A DNA stretch of 64,000 nt from Azospirillum sp. (GTDB taxonomy: Bacteria > Pseudomonadota > Alphaproteobacteria > Azospirillales > Azospirillaceae). This document shows, piece after piece, positions 18,605 through 27,663 of the stretch; position 1 is the stretch's first letter, and every line of letters starts with the position of its first letter. Position numbers and translations under genes: made by a program. The notes under the pieces were generated by a model. That model saw nothing but the letters and a program-made list of their open reading frames with translations, was not told where the DNA came from and did no database searches. The stretch is from assembly GCA_027486405.1 (NCBI GenBank), contig JAIXPD010000060.1, positions 31,015 to 95,014 of the forward strand, read 5' to 3'.

Positions 18605-18865
18605 ATGCCGATTCCCCCGCTGACCCTGCTGTGCCTGGCGCTTCTCACCGCCTGCGGCGGATCGGGTGCGGTGCATCCCCTCACCGCCGCCGGTTCCACC
18701 CCTGCGGCGGCGACCCGGCCGGAGATTTTGCGGACCAGCGCCACCCACACCGGGCTGACGGTGCTGCCGCGCAGCCGGGGCGGTGGGCGGGGCGACGGGA
18801 TGCCCGCCACCCGCTTTCCCACCCCGCTGTCGGCGCTGGATCCGCAGGTGGCGGCAACGGAGTGA
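18605..18865 (+). CDS. Small predicted lipoprotein
   Basis: An 86-residue product on the plus strand, opposite to the iol genes around it. It begins with a typical lipoprotein signal: a hydrophobic stretch followed by the lipobox LLTAC, so Cys18 would be lipidated. The remainder is a low-complexity, Pro/Thr/Arg-rich tail. It ends 12 bp before the convergent iolC stop. I do not recognise a family. The lipobox and an exact stop favour a real gene, but no strong ribosome-binding site is visible. Confidence 0.5.
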   Translation: MPIPPLTLLCLALLTACGGSGAVHPLTAAGSTPAAATRPEILRTSATHTGLTVLPRSRGGGRGDGMPATRFPTPLSALDPQVAATE

Positions 18866-18877
18866 TCCGGCGACGGA

Positions 18878-20803
18878 TCAGGCCGCCGCGCGCGTCGCCT
18901 CGGCCCGCTGCTCGTCCCAGAAGGCGATGAGGCGGCGGTAGGCGGTGGCCATGGTGTCGATGGCCTCGGCGTCGGACATGGTCCCAGAGAGCCACCCGTC
19001 GGCGGCGGCCCCGAACAGGGTGCGGCCCACGGCAAACCCCTTGCACACCGGCTGCCGGGCGGCGAGCGCCAGACCGGCTTTCAACGCCTCCTCCGGCGCG
19101 TCCAGCCCCAGGATCAGCACGCCCCGGCACAGCGGATCGCGGGCGGCGACCACGGCGGAAATCGCGTCCCACGCCGCTTGGCTGGTCTGCGAGGGCAGTT
19201 TCCACCAATCGGGCAGAACCCCCAGATCGTAAAAACGGTCCATGGCGCGGGCGATGGTGCGGTCGTCCACCGCCGACTCCTTGGGCGGGATGATTTCCAG
19301 CAGGAATTCGTGGTTGGTTCCCCGGCAGGCGGCGAACAGCGCCAGGATCTGCCGTTCCTGGTCGTCGCGCAGGGCCGGTTCATCGTCCGGGTGCAGGAAG
19401 GCGAGGCACTTCACCACATGCTCGGCGGGCCATTCGCGGATCGTCACCGCCGCGTCGGGGCCACCCTCGAAGCGCAGCGGGCGCGATCCCGGCAGTTCGA
19501 TCGGGCGGCCGATCCAGGCGTTGGTTCCGGTCAACTCCTCCAAGGCGCTCTGGCCGTGCAGGCCGTCGAGCAGCATGCCGAAGCCGTCGCGGTCCCCGGC
19601 CCCTTGGCGGGCGGCGGTCAGCGCCAGGCTCTTGAAATCGGCGATGCGCGCCGGGTCCGCCCCGTGCTTTTCGGCCATCGCCTCCAACTGGGCGCGGTGG
19701 TCGATGGCGAAGGCCAGAACCTCCGGCCAATCGCGGCGGCGGGTGGTGGCCCAATGGATGTGCGACAGGGTGGCGTCTTCGCGCAAACGGGTGGTCGGGC
19801 TGCCGTGCGTCAGGAAATGGGTCAGTTCGGTCCAGGTCGGGACCGCCGGGGCGCAGCCGTGGCGCGACACCGCAAAGGCCCCGCAGGCGTTGGCGTAGGT
19901 GCAGCAATCCGCCAGCGGCGCGTCGCGCAGCCAGCCGCGCAGGAAGCCCGACATGAAGGCGTCGCCCGCCCCCAGCACGTTGTAGACCTCCACCGGGAAG
20001 CCGGGGCCGCGAACGCCGAGGTCGAGATTGTCCGGCACGTCGCCGGAAAAGACGACGCAGCCCATCGGCCCGCGCTTGCACACCAACGTCGCCGAGGTCA
20101 GGCGGCGGACGGCGCGCAGGGCGGCGACGGTGTCGGTGCTGCCACCGGCGATGTGGAACTCCTCCTCCGTCCCGACGATCAGATCGCAGCCCGGCAGGAT
20201 GGTTTGCAGAAGCGCGGTGACGCCGCCGTCGGCGACGAAACGCTCCTCGCCCAGCCCGTGACCGGTCAGCTTCCACAGCACCGGGCGGTAATCGATGTCG
20301 AACACCACCTTCACGCCGTTGGCGCGCGCCAGCCGCATCGCCTTGCGCATGGCGGCGTCGGTGCCGGGGCTGGAAAAATGGGTTCCGCTGACGACGATGG
20401 CGCGCGACGACGCGATGAACGCCTCGTCCACATCATCCTCGCAGATCGCCATGTCGGCGCAGTTTTCCCGGTAGAAGATCAGCGGGAAGGTCTTGCGGTC
20501 GCGGATGCCCAGGATGACCAGCGCGGTCAGGCGTTGGGGGTCGGTGATGACGTGGCTGGTGTCCACCCCCTCGCGGATCAATTGTTCGCGGATGAAGCGG
20601 CCCATATGCTCGTCGCCCACACGGGTCAGCAGCGCCGATTTCAGCCCCAGCCGCGCGGTGCCGACGGAAATGTTGGTGGGGCAGCCGCCAACGTATTTCG
20701 CGAAGCTTTGCACGTCTTCCAACCGGCTGCCGATCTGCTCGCCGTAGATGTCAACCGAAGACCGGCCAATGGAAATGACGTCGAGGGCGCGTTCGTGAGG
20801 CAT
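18878..20803 (-). CDS. iolC: Bifunctional 5-dehydro-2-deoxygluconokinase / DUF2090 aldolase-like protein (IolC fusion)
   Basis: Two-domain enzyme of 641 residues. The first about 330 residues are a PfkB-type kinase with GGCPTNISVG near residue 40 and the anion-hole motif GAGDAFMSGF near 280; it phosphorylates 2-deoxy-5-keto-gluconate. The rest is a DUF2090 domain, annotated elsewhere as the aldolase that splits the phosphorylated product into dihydroxyacetone phosphate and malonate semialdehyde. That would explain why no separate iolJ is present. Start is ATG 20803 with GGAG seven bases upstream. It is transcribed as its own unit upstream of iolD, with two operator dyads ahead of it. Confidence 0.9.
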   Translation of the reverse strand: MPHERALDVISIGRSSVDIYGEQIGSRLEDVQSFAKYVGGCPTNISVGTARLGLKSALLTRVGDEHMGRFIREQLIREGVDTSHVITDPQRLTALVILGIRDRKTFPLIFYRENCADMAICEDDVDEAFIASSRAIVVSGTHFSSPGTDAAMRKAMRLARANGVKVVFDIDYRPVLWKLTGHGLGEERFVADGGVTALLQTILPGCDLIVGTEEEFHIAGGSTDTVAALRAVRRLTSATLVCKRGPMGCVVFSGDVPDNLDLGVRGPGFPVEVYNVLGAGDAFMSGFLRGWLRDAPLADCCTYANACGAFAVSRHGCAPAVPTWTELTHFLTHGSPTTRLREDATLSHIHWATTRRRDWPEVLAFAIDHRAQLEAMAEKHGADPARIADFKSLALTAARQGAGDRDGFGMLLDGLHGQSALEELTGTNAWIGRPIELPGSRPLRFEGGPDAAVTIREWPAEHVVKCLAFLHPDDEPALRDDQERQILALFAACRGTNHEFLLEIIPPKESAVDDRTIARAMDRFYDLGVLPDWWKLPSQTSQAAWDAISAVVAARDPLCRGVLILGLDAPEEALKAGLALAARQPVCKGFAVGRTLFGAAADGWLSGTMSDAEAIDTMATAYRRLIAFWDEQRAEATRAAA

Positions 20804-20996
20804 CAATCAGCTCCGCTGCAATCCGGGACCGGCGGACGGCGGGCAAGCGCAGGCGTGGTCCGGCCGCGCCGATGGCGGTCCCGTCGCGTCTGTCTCTCCC
20901 CGTCGTCCGGTCTTTGTTTTGGCCGGTCTTTGTTTTTGGGTTGTGTTGGCTCTAGCCGCCGGTGGTGATCCAGCGCTTGATCGTTGGTTGGATTAT

Positions 20997-21010
20997 AGAA
21001 CAAAAATTCC
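20997..21010. promoter_or_regulatory. Putative IolR operator 1 upstream of iolC
   Basis: AGAACAAAAATTCC. Together with the next site it forms a perfect 13-bp inverted repeat (20998-21010 with 21026-21038), with dyad centres 29 bp apart, close to three helical turns, which suits cooperative binding of a multimeric repressor. Confidence 0.6.
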
Positions 21011-21025
21011 CTAAGCCGTCAATCA

Positions 21026-21039
21026 GGAATTTTTGTTCC
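21026..21039. promoter_or_regulatory. Putative IolR operator 2 upstream of iolC
   Basis: GGAATTTTTGTTCC, an exact GGAA-N6-TTCC match, the form I recall for rhizobial IolR sites. It is the best-conserved copy in the window. Confidence 0.65.
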
Positions 21040-21064
21040 ATCGCGAGGCGGGCGGCCAAACGCC

Positions 21065-21120
21065 AAAACGCCCCGGACTCACGGCCGGATCGCGGGAGGA
21101 TCAGGCCGGAGTTTGGGGCG
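21065..21120 (-). terminator. Probable betB-betA terminator
   Basis: On the minus strand, an arm starting CGCCCCAAACTC (21120-21109) pairs with GAGTCCGGGGCG (21080-21069), with two mismatches and an inner GGCC/GGCC pairing, and TTTT follows at 21068-21065. It starts about 105 bp after the betA stop. Confidence 0.55.
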
Positions 21121-21226
21121 TGGGCCGTCGCAATCGGACGGAGTCACCAGGAACGGGGTTGGAACGGATGAACCGTGCGCATCGGGCTGCGGACCGGGCT
21201 GAACCGGCCCCGGACGTGGCGTGTGG

Positions 21227-22930
21227 TCAGGCCGACCGGCGGACCGGCGGAGCCACGCTCGCCCCCGGTGCCACGTAGTAGGGCACGCTGGCGCGCGGTT
21301 CCGGTTTGCGGTTGCGGATCACGTCGGCCAGCTTTTCCGCCATCATGATGGTGGGGGCGTTCAGGTTGCCGGTGATGATGCGCGGCATGATCGAGGCGTC
21401 GATCACCCGCAACCCCTCCAGCCCATGCACCCGGCCTTGCCCATCAACCACCGCCTGATCGTCGGTTCCCATCCGGCAGGAACAGGATGGGTGATAGGCG
21501 GTTTCGGCGTGGTGGCGGACGAAGGCGTCGAGATCGGCGTCGGTCTGGCAATCGGCGCTGGGGCTGATCTCCCGCCCGCGATAGGGGTTGAGGGCGGCTT
21601 GCCGCATGATCGTCCGGGTGATGCGGATGCCGTCGCGGAACTCCTGCCAATCCTGGGCGTCGGCCATGTAGTTGAACAGGATGCTGGGCGGGGCGTTGGG
21701 ATCGCGCGACACCGCCCGCACCCGCCCCTTGCTGGGCGAACGCATGGAGCCGACATGCGCCTGGAAGCCGTGGGCCTGCACCGCGTTGGTGCCGTTGTAG
21801 CTGATCGCCACCGGCAGGAAATGATATTGCAGGTTGGGCCACGGCACATCGTCGCCGGTGCGGATGAAGCCGCCCGCCTCGAACTGGTTGCTGGCCCCGA
21901 CACCGGTCCCCAAAAACAGCCATTCCGCCCCGATGGCGGGCTGATTCCACCATTGCAGCGCCGGATAGAGCGAAACCGGCTGCGTGCATTCATACTGGAT
22001 GTACATTTCCAGATGGTCTTGCAGATCGGCCCCGACGCCGGGCAGGTCGATCACCTGCGGCACGCCCAGATCGCGCAGCAGATCCGACGGGCCGACGCCC
22101 GACCGGTGCAGGATGGCGGGCGAGCCGATGGCCCCGGCGCACAGCAGCACCTCGCGCCGGGCGTGGACCGTGTGCGGGGTGGTGCCGCGCCGATAGGCGA
22201 CGCCCACCGCCCGCCGCCCGTCGAACAGGATGCGGTCGGTCAGCGCGTGGGTGACGATGGTCAGGCCGGGCCGCCCCTTGGCGCGGTCGAGATAGCCGCG
22301 CGCCGTGCTGGACCGCCGCCCCTGGCGGGTGACGGTGCGGTCCATCGGGCCGAAGCCCTCCTGCCGGTAGCCGTTGAGGTCGTCGGTGCGGGCGTAACCG
22401 GCCTGCACCCCGGCCTCCACCATCGCCTCATAGAGCGGGTTGACGCCGGGCTTGGCGGTCGTCACCTGCACCGGGCCGTCGCCGCCGTGGTAATCGTTCG
22501 GGCCGACGTCGCGGCTTTCCGCCTTTTTGAAATAGGGCAGGCAGTCCAGGTAACTCCAGTCCTCCAACCCCGGCTGTTCGGCCCAGCCGTCGTAATCCAG
22601 CGCGTTGCCCCGGATGTAGCACATGCCGTTGATGAGGGAGGAGCCGCCCAGCCCCTTGCCGCGCCCGCACTCCATCCGGCGGTTGTTCATGTGCGGTTCA
22701 GGTTCGGTGACAAAGGCCCAGTTGTAACGCCGCCCTTGCAGCGGAAAGGCCAGCGCGGCGGGCATCTGGGTGCGGAAATCCAAGCGATGGTCCGGCCCGC
22801 CCGCCTCCAGCAGCAGGACGCTGACGCCGGGATCCTCGGTCAGGCGGCTGGCCAGCACGTTGCCCGCCGAACCGGCCCCGATGATGATGTAGTCGTAGTC
22901 GCGCGTTGCGATGGACGTGACGATGGACAT
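21227..22930 (-). CDS. betA: Choline dehydrogenase (BetA)
   Basis: Membrane-associated FAD enzyme of the GMC family, 567 residues, oxidising choline to betaine aldehyde. It shows the N-terminal FAD motif [15 protein letters not shown], the GMC signature [15 protein letters not shown] near residue 90, HPSCSCRMG near 470 with an active-site histidine, and the C-terminal [14 protein letters not shown]. It follows betB by 71 bp and is probably co-transcribed with it. Confidence 0.93.
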   Translation of the reverse strand: MSIVTSIATRDYDYIIIGAGSAGNVLASRLTEDPGVSVLLLEAGGPDHRLDFRTQMPAALAFPLQGRRYNWAFVTEPEPHMNNRRMECGRGKGLGGSSLINGMCYIRGNALDYDGWAEQPGLEDWSYLDCLPYFKKAESRDVGPNDYHGGDGPVQVTTAKPGVNPLYEAMVEAGVQAGYARTDDLNGYRQEGFGPMDRTVTRQGRRSSTARGYLDRAKGRPGLTIVTHALTDRILFDGRRAVGVAYRRGTTPHTVHARREVLLCAGAIGSPAILHRSGVGPSDLLRDLGVPQVIDLPGVGADLQDHLEMYIQYECTQPVSLYPALQWWNQPAIGAEWLFLGTGVGASNQFEAGGFIRTGDDVPWPNLQYHFLPVAISYNGTNAVQAHGFQAHVGSMRSPSKGRVRAVSRDPNAPPSILFNYMADAQDWQEFRDGIRITRTIMRQAALNPYRGREISPSADCQTDADLDAFVRHHAETAYHPSCSCRMGTDDQAVVDGQGRVHGLEGLRVIDASIMPRIITGNLNAPTIMMAEKLADVIRNRKPEPRASVPYYVAPGASVAPPVRRSA

Positions 22931-23001
22931 GGGTCAGCCCTCTGAACGGCCAGGCGTTCCAGACACGGTGTGCGGACGGGTGGGTCGGGGGTGGGAAGGG
23001 G

Positions 23002-24471
23002 TCAGAAGACGGAGCCGTATGGCCCCAACTCCACCTGCACCGACTTCACGCGGGTGTAGTGATCGAACGACTCCACGCCGTTTTCCCGGCCGATGCCGGA
23101 TTGCTTGAAGCCGCCGACCGGCATTTCCGGCGGGGATTCGCCCCAGGCGTTGATCCAGCAGATCCCGGCCTCCAGCCGGTGGATGACGCGGTGGGCGCGG
23201 GCAAGGTCGGTTGTCACCAGCCCGGCGGCCAGCCCGTACCGGCTGTCGTTGGCCCGCGCGATGACCTCCTCCTCCTCGTCGAACACCAGGATCGACAGGA
23301 CCGGGCCGAAGATTTCCTCCTGCACGATGCGCATGCGGTCCAGGCAATCGGTGAAGATGGTGGGGGCGACGTAGGCCCCGCGCGCGAAAGCGTCGCCATA
23401 GGGCGGGCCGCCGCCCGCCAGCAGCCGCGCCCCTTCGGCCTTGCCGCTGGCGATGAAGCCCAGCACCTTGTCCCGGTGGGGGAAGCTGGCGAGCGGGCCG
23501 AAATTCGTGTCCGGATCCAGCGGATCGCCCATGCGCACGCGCTCCACCCGGGCCAGCAGGCGGTCTTCGAACGCCGCCTTGACGCTGCGGTGGACAAACA
23601 CCCGCGTGCCGTTGGTGCAGACCTGTCCGGAACTGTAGAAATTCGCCATCATGGCGATGTCGGCGGCGCGGTCCAGATCGGCGTCGGCGAAGACGATCAG
23701 CGGCGATTTGCCGCCCAGCTCCATCGTCACGTCCTTCAACGTCGATCCACCCGCCGCCGCCATCACCGCCTTGCCGGTGTCCACCCCGCCGGTGAAGGAG
23801 ATCTTCTCGATCCCCGGATGGCCGCTGAGGAGCGCGCCGACCCGGCCATCGCCCTGCACCACGTTGAACACGCCGTCCGGCAGACCGGCTTCGCTGTAGA
23901 TCGCGGCCAGACGCAGCGCCGACAGCGGTGTGATTTCGCTGGGCTTGAAGATCATGGCGTTGCCCGCCGCCAGCGCCGGGGCCGATTTCCACAGCGCGAT
24001 CTGAATCGGGTAATTCCACGCCCCGATTCCGGCGACCACGCCCAGCGGCTCCCGCCTTGTGTAGACGAAGGAGGTGGGGCGGAGCGGGATTTGCCGCCCT
24101 TCCAGCGCCGGGGCAAGACCGGCGTAATATTCCAGCACGTCGGCCCCGGTGGCGATGTCCACCGCGCGGGTTTCGCTGATCGGTTTGCCGGTGTCGAGCG
24201 TCTCCAGTTCCGCCAACGCGTCGTTGCGCTCGCGCAGCAGGGCGACGGCGCGGCGCAACACCCGGGCGCGCTCCATCGCCGGGCGGGCGGCCCAGTCGGC
24301 TTGCCCGGTCCGGGCGCTGTCCACCGCACGGTCCACGTCGGCGGCGGTCGCCTGCGCCACCTCCGCCAGCGTTTCGCCGGTGGCGGGGTTGACGGTGGTG
24401 AACCAGCCATCGCCGGTTGCCGGTGTCGATTGGCCGTGAATGTAGTGGGTTTGCCGCCCGAACCGCGTCAT
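23002..24471 (-). CDS. betB: Betaine aldehyde dehydrogenase (BetB)
   Basis: NAD(P)-dependent cytoplasmic aldehyde dehydrogenase of 489 residues that converts betaine aldehyde to glycine betaine. It contains the catalytic glutamate in [10 protein letters not shown] near residue 250, the catalytic cysteine in [13 protein letters not shown] near 285, and [12 protein letters not shown] near 150, typical of BetB. ATG 24471 has GGAG nine bases upstream. It is the first gene of betB-betA and divergent from the GlxA-type regulator gene; a BetI-like dyad lies about 80 bp upstream. Confidence 0.92.
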   Translation of the reverse strand: MTRFGRQTHYIHGQSTPATGDGWFTTVNPATGETLAEVAQATAADVDRAVDSARTGQADWAARPAMERARVLRRAVALLRERNDALAELETLDTGKPISETRAVDIATGADVLEYYAGLAPALEGRQIPLRPTSFVYTRREPLGVVAGIGAWNYPIQIALWKSAPALAAGNAMIFKPSEITPLSALRLAAIYSEAGLPDGVFNVVQGDGRVGALLSGHPGIEKISFTGGVDTGKAVMAAAGGSTLKDVTMELGGKSPLIVFADADLDRAADIAMMANFYSSGQVCTNGTRVFVHRSVKAAFEDRLLARVERVRMGDPLDPDTNFGPLASFPHRDKVLGFIASGKAEGARLLAGGGPPYGDAFARGAYVAPTIFTDCLDRMRIVQEEIFGPVLSILVFDEEEEVIARANDSRYGLAAGLVTTDLARAHRVIHRLEAGICWINAWGESPPEMPVGGFKQSGIGRENGVESFDHYTRVKSVQVELGPYGSVF

Positions 24472-24551
24472 GATTGCCGTCTCCGCCGTTCGCGTCTGCG
24501 CTGGGTGTGCGCTGGGTTTTTGCCGTGGCTGTAGCTTAGGCGTTTTTTTTA

Positions 24552-24565
24552 ATTGATCGTCCAAT
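24552..24565. promoter_or_regulatory. BetI-like dyad in the betB / regulator intergenic region
   Basis: ATTGATCGTCCAAT is an imperfect palindrome close to the BetI-type core ATTGAACGTTCAAT, in an AT-rich patch of the 285-bp divergent spacer. No betI gene is in this window. Confidence 0.4.
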
Positions 24566-24756
24566 AAAAAATAAACACCGTCGTGAGCGTTCTCCGCACT
24601 TGTCGGTTTGCGACAAGGACAAGGGCGAGCCTGTTCAATCCGGCGGATGCGGGGACGGTGTTACTGTTTCGACACGCAACGGATCGGGGCGGCGGTGGCG
24701 CGCGGCCTGCACCCACCGCCGACCGCACACGCAGCAACGTTTTGGGGGGCGACGCG

Positions 24757-25722
24757 ATGGAGACCATCGGCTTTTTGCTGGTGCCCGATTTCTCAATGAT
24801 CGCCTTCACCGCCTCGGTCGAGCCGCTGCGGCTGGCCAACCACATCAGCGGGCGCACGCTGTACCGCTGGGTGCTGCTGTCGCGCGACGGCGGGGCGGAG
24901 CGCGCGAGCAACGGTGTGGGCGTGCTCTGCGACCATGGGCTGGACGACGCGCCGCCGTTGCCCACCCTGGTGGTGTGCAGCGGCATCGGCGGCCACCGCT
25001 ACGACGACCGGGCGGTGTTGTCCTGGCTGCGGCGGGCGGCGACGCGCGGGACGCAACTGGGGGCGGTGTGCACCGGCAGCCACATTCTGGCGCGCGCCGG
25101 GCTGCTCGACGGCTACCGCTGCACCATCCATTGGGAAAATCTGGCGGGGATCGCCGAAACCTTTCCGGAGATCGAGGCGACGGGGGAGCTGTTCACCATC
25201 GACCGCAACCGCTTCACCTGCGCGGGCGGCACCTCGGCCACCGACATGATGTTGCACCGCATCGCCGCCGCCCACGGCGAAACGCTGGCCATCGACATCG
25301 CCGAACAGATGCTGCACGACCGCATCCGCCCCGGCCACGCCCACCAGCACGACGCCATCCAGCCCAACCCGGTGATGGAGTGCAAGGAACTCAACGACGT
25401 CATCCGGCTGATGCAGGACAATTTGGAAGACCCGCTGGATCTGGCCACCCTGTCGGCGATGCTGGGCCAGTCGCGGCGCAACGTGGAGCGGCTGTTCCGC
25501 AAGTATCTCGATTGCTCGCCCGCCCGCCATTATCTGGGCCTGCGGCTGAAGCGGGCGCGGCAATTGCTGTCGCAAACCTCGTTGCCGGTGATCGAGGTGG
25601 CGGTGTGCTGCGGCTTCGTGTCCGCCACCCATTTCAGCAAATGCTACCGCGACCATTTCGGCGTGCCGCCGCGCAGCGACCGGCAGGGCCAGCGCGCGCG
25701 GGTGGCGGTGGGGGCGCTGTAA
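24757..25722 (+). CDS. GlxA-family AraC-type regulator, GbdR-like
   Basis: Transcription activator of 321 residues. The N-terminal DJ-1/PfpI-like domain (about 1-185, with LGAVCTGSHILARAG) should bind a small ligand, and the C-terminal AraC helix-turn-helix (about 215-315, with GFVSATHFSKCYRDHFG) binds DNA. The sequence follows Pseudomonas GbdR closely through the N-terminal half (SVEPLRLANH, YRW, SNG), and GbdR answers to glycine betaine and dimethylglycine. ATG 24757 gives the canonical METIGFLLVPDFS start. It is divergent from betB and just upstream of the chemoreceptor fusion. Exact orthology to gbdR is an inference. Confidence 0.85.
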   Translation: METIGFLLVPDFSMIAFTASVEPLRLANHISGRTLYRWVLLSRDGGAERASNGVGVLCDHGLDDAPPLPTLVVCSGIGGHRYDDRAVLSWLRRAATRGTQLGAVCTGSHILARAGLLDGYRCTIHWENLAGIAETFPEIEATGELFTIDRNRFTCAGGTSATDMMLHRIAAAHGETLAIDIAEQMLHDRIRPGHAHQHDAIQPNPVMECKELNDVIRLMQDNLEDPLDLATLSAMLGQSRRNVERLFRKYLDCSPARHYLGLRLKRARQLLSQTSLPVIEVAVCCGFVSATHFSKCYRDHFGVPPRSDRQGQRARVAVGAL

Positions 25723-25752
25723 TCCGATCGGTTTGTTGTGAAGGAGCGAGCC

Positions 25753-27483
25753 ATGACGGTGGGCACGGGGGACGCGGTTTCGCTTCGGGGGGTGTGGGCG
25801 GTCTACGGACAGGCATCGGCGGAGGCCCGGCGTGTGATCGCCGCGCGCGCCGACCGGGCGGCGGTGGCCGCGACCGGCGTCGAGGTCGCCGTGGCCGGTC
25901 TGTCGCTGGACATCGGCGGTGGGGAGATCCTGGCGCTCCTCGGGCGGCTGGGATCGGGCAAATCAACCCTGCTGCGGCTGATGAACCGGCTGGTCGATCC
26001 GGTCGCCGGAACGGTGACGGTCGGCGGGGTAGCGTTGGCCGATCTGTCGCCGCGCGCGCTCGCCGCCTTTCGCCGCGAACGGCTGGGCATGGTCTTCGCC
26101 TCCGCCGCCGCGTTGCTGGCCAACCGGACGGTCGCGGGCAATGTCGAATTCGCCCTGGAGGTGATGGGGCAGGGGCGGAGCCAGCGGCGCGAACGCGCCA
26201 TGGCGGCGCTGTCGCAATTCGGACTGGCCGAGCGGGCGGGGGCGGCGCTGGCCGATTTGTCCGCCGCCGACCGGCTGCGCGTGGGCTTCGCCCGCGCCAT
26301 CGTCACCGCGCCGCGCCTGCTGCTGATCGACGACCCCTTTGCCAGCCTGCCCGCGCTGGAGCGGTCGGAACTCACCGAGGATCTGGCCCGTGTGGCGCGC
26401 GCGTTGGGATCCACCATGGTGCTGGCGATGCGCGACGCCGAGGACGCTATGCGGGTGGCCGACCGGGTGGCGGTGCTGAAAGGCGGGGCGCTGGTGGCGG
26501 TGGACACGCCCGACGCGCTGCTGGAACGGTCGGATGAGAACGCCGAGGTCCGTTTCTTTCTGCACCGCATCGCCGAACAGCGGGCGGTGCGGCGGCGGGC
26601 CGAACGGCTGGACGGGGCGATCAAGGGCTTTGAGGCGGCGGTGACGCAGGCCTTGGGCGCGGTCGGCCAATCGGCGGGGGCGCTCGACGCCACCGCCCGC
26701 ACGCTGAAAGGCATTTCCAGCGAAACCGGCGGGCGGGTGATCGAAACCGCCGCGTCGGTCGGCCAGACCGCCGCCAGCGTCGGCGCGATGGAGGCGGCTG
26801 CTCAACAAATGGCCGGTTCGATGGATGAAATCGGGCAGCATGTCGGCCAATCGGTCGCCATCGCGTCCGCCGCCGTCGCCCAGGTGCAGGACACCGACGA
26901 CAGCGTGCGTGGCCTGATCGGCGCGGCCCGCAGCATCGTCGGCATGGTCGGCGTCATCAGCGCCATCGCCGCGCGCACCCGCCTGCTGGCGCTGAACGCC
27001 ACCATCGAATCGGCGCGGGCGGGGGAGGCGGGGAAGGGCTTCGCCGTCGTCGCCAGCGAGGTCAAGCAACTGGCCGAACAGACCGCGCGTGCGACGGAGC
27101 AGATCGCCGCACAGGCGGCGGGCATCCAGGCCACCACCGACGGGACCATCCAGGCGATCGCCCGCATCAAGGACACCATCGGCGACATGAACGCCCTGTC
27201 CGGCGCGGTGGCGGCGGCGGTGGAGCGGCAACGCAGCTCCGCCGACGACATCGGCCAGCGCATCGCCGAAGTGACGGCGACGGCGGAGGCGCTGAGCGCG
27301 GCCATCGAACGGTTCGGCAGCGGGGCCGAGCGCACCGACGCCGCCACCAGCCATGTGCTGGACGCCGCCGATGGTCTGGCCGCGTTGACCGACGGGCTGC
27401 GCGCGCGGGTGGACGGTTTTCTGGCCGACATCCGCGACGGCACGGCGGCGGACGGCGATCCGTCCAACCGCCGCGCCGGTTGA
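25753..27483 (+). CDS. Fusion of a degenerate ProV/ChoV-like ABC ATPase domain to a soluble chemotaxis signalling domain
   Basis: Protein of 576 residues with no membrane segment. Residues about 30-265 align along their whole length with betaine-importer ATPases, including the ChoV-like protein at 38343-39617. Walker A is intact (GRLGSGKST, 64-72). The Q-loop Gln is Ala (VFASA, A116), the LSGG signature is LSAA (169-172), the Walker B catalytic Glu is Asp (D193-D194), the D-loop is altered (ASLPAL), and the H-loop His is Arg (R227). Residues about 300-560 are a methyl-accepting chemotaxis domain with the tip motif [20 protein letters not shown] near 411. Start ATG 25753 has a perfect AAGGAG at six bases, 30 bp after the GbdR-like gene. 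I infer a cytoplasmic chemoreceptor that binds but poorly hydrolyses nucleotide, perhaps reporting on betaine or choline uptake. Confidence 0.88.
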   Translation: MTVGTGDAVSLRGVWAVYGQASAEARRVIAARADRAAVAATGVEVAVAGLSLDIGGGEILALLGRLGSGKSTLLRLMNRLVDPVAGTVTVGGVALADLSPRALAAFRRERLGMVFASAAALLANRTVAGNVEFALEVMGQGRSQRRERAMAALSQFGLAERAGAALADLSAADRLRVGFARAIVTAPRLLLIDDPFASLPALERSELTEDLARVARALGSTMVLAMRDAEDAMRVADRVAVLKGGALVAVDTPDALLERSDENAEVRFFLHRIAEQRAVRRRAERLDGAIKGFEAAVTQALGAVGQSAGALDATARTLKGISSETGGRVIETAASVGQTAASVGAMEAAAQQMAGSMDEIGQHVGQSVAIASAAVAQVQDTDDSVRGLIGAARSIVGMVGVISAIAARTRLLALNATIESARAGEAGKGFAVVASEVKQLAEQTARATEQIAAQAAGIQATTDGTIQAIARIKDTIGDMNALSGAVAAAVERQRSSADDIGQRIAEVTATAEALSAAIERFGSGAERTDAATSHVLDAADGLAALTDGLRARVDGFLADIRDGTAADGDPSNRRAG

Positions 27484-27663
27484 TGGAACGGGTGTTTCAT
27501 CATGCCGGCCTCCTGGCCCGTCTCCTGGTTTAATTCTTGCTTTCCCCCGGACCGACCGGATCGCCCGGAGGACGGTGGTGTCGCGGGTGGCAACACCCGC
27601 GTGCCCCTTGTTCCCGGACGGGAAACAGGCGACAGTTTGTCGCGCGGAACAAGGGAGAGCAGG

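Larger units (their letters stand above)
20804..21226 (-). promoter_or_regulatory. iolC upstream region
   Basis: 423 bp without a gene between betA and iolC. It holds two IolR-like dyads (20997-21039) and a long hairpin followed by a T run, which probably ends the betB-betA transcript. Promoter elements for iolC are presumably near the dyads, but I cannot define -35/-10 boxes. Confidence 0.5.

Noticed and set aside
25753..27483. Two separate genes (an ABC ATPase and a chemoreceptor) rather than a fusion
   Set aside because: The frame is continuous without a stop, there is no ribosome-binding site or start at the domain junction, and codon use is uniform. Only resequencing could still overturn this.
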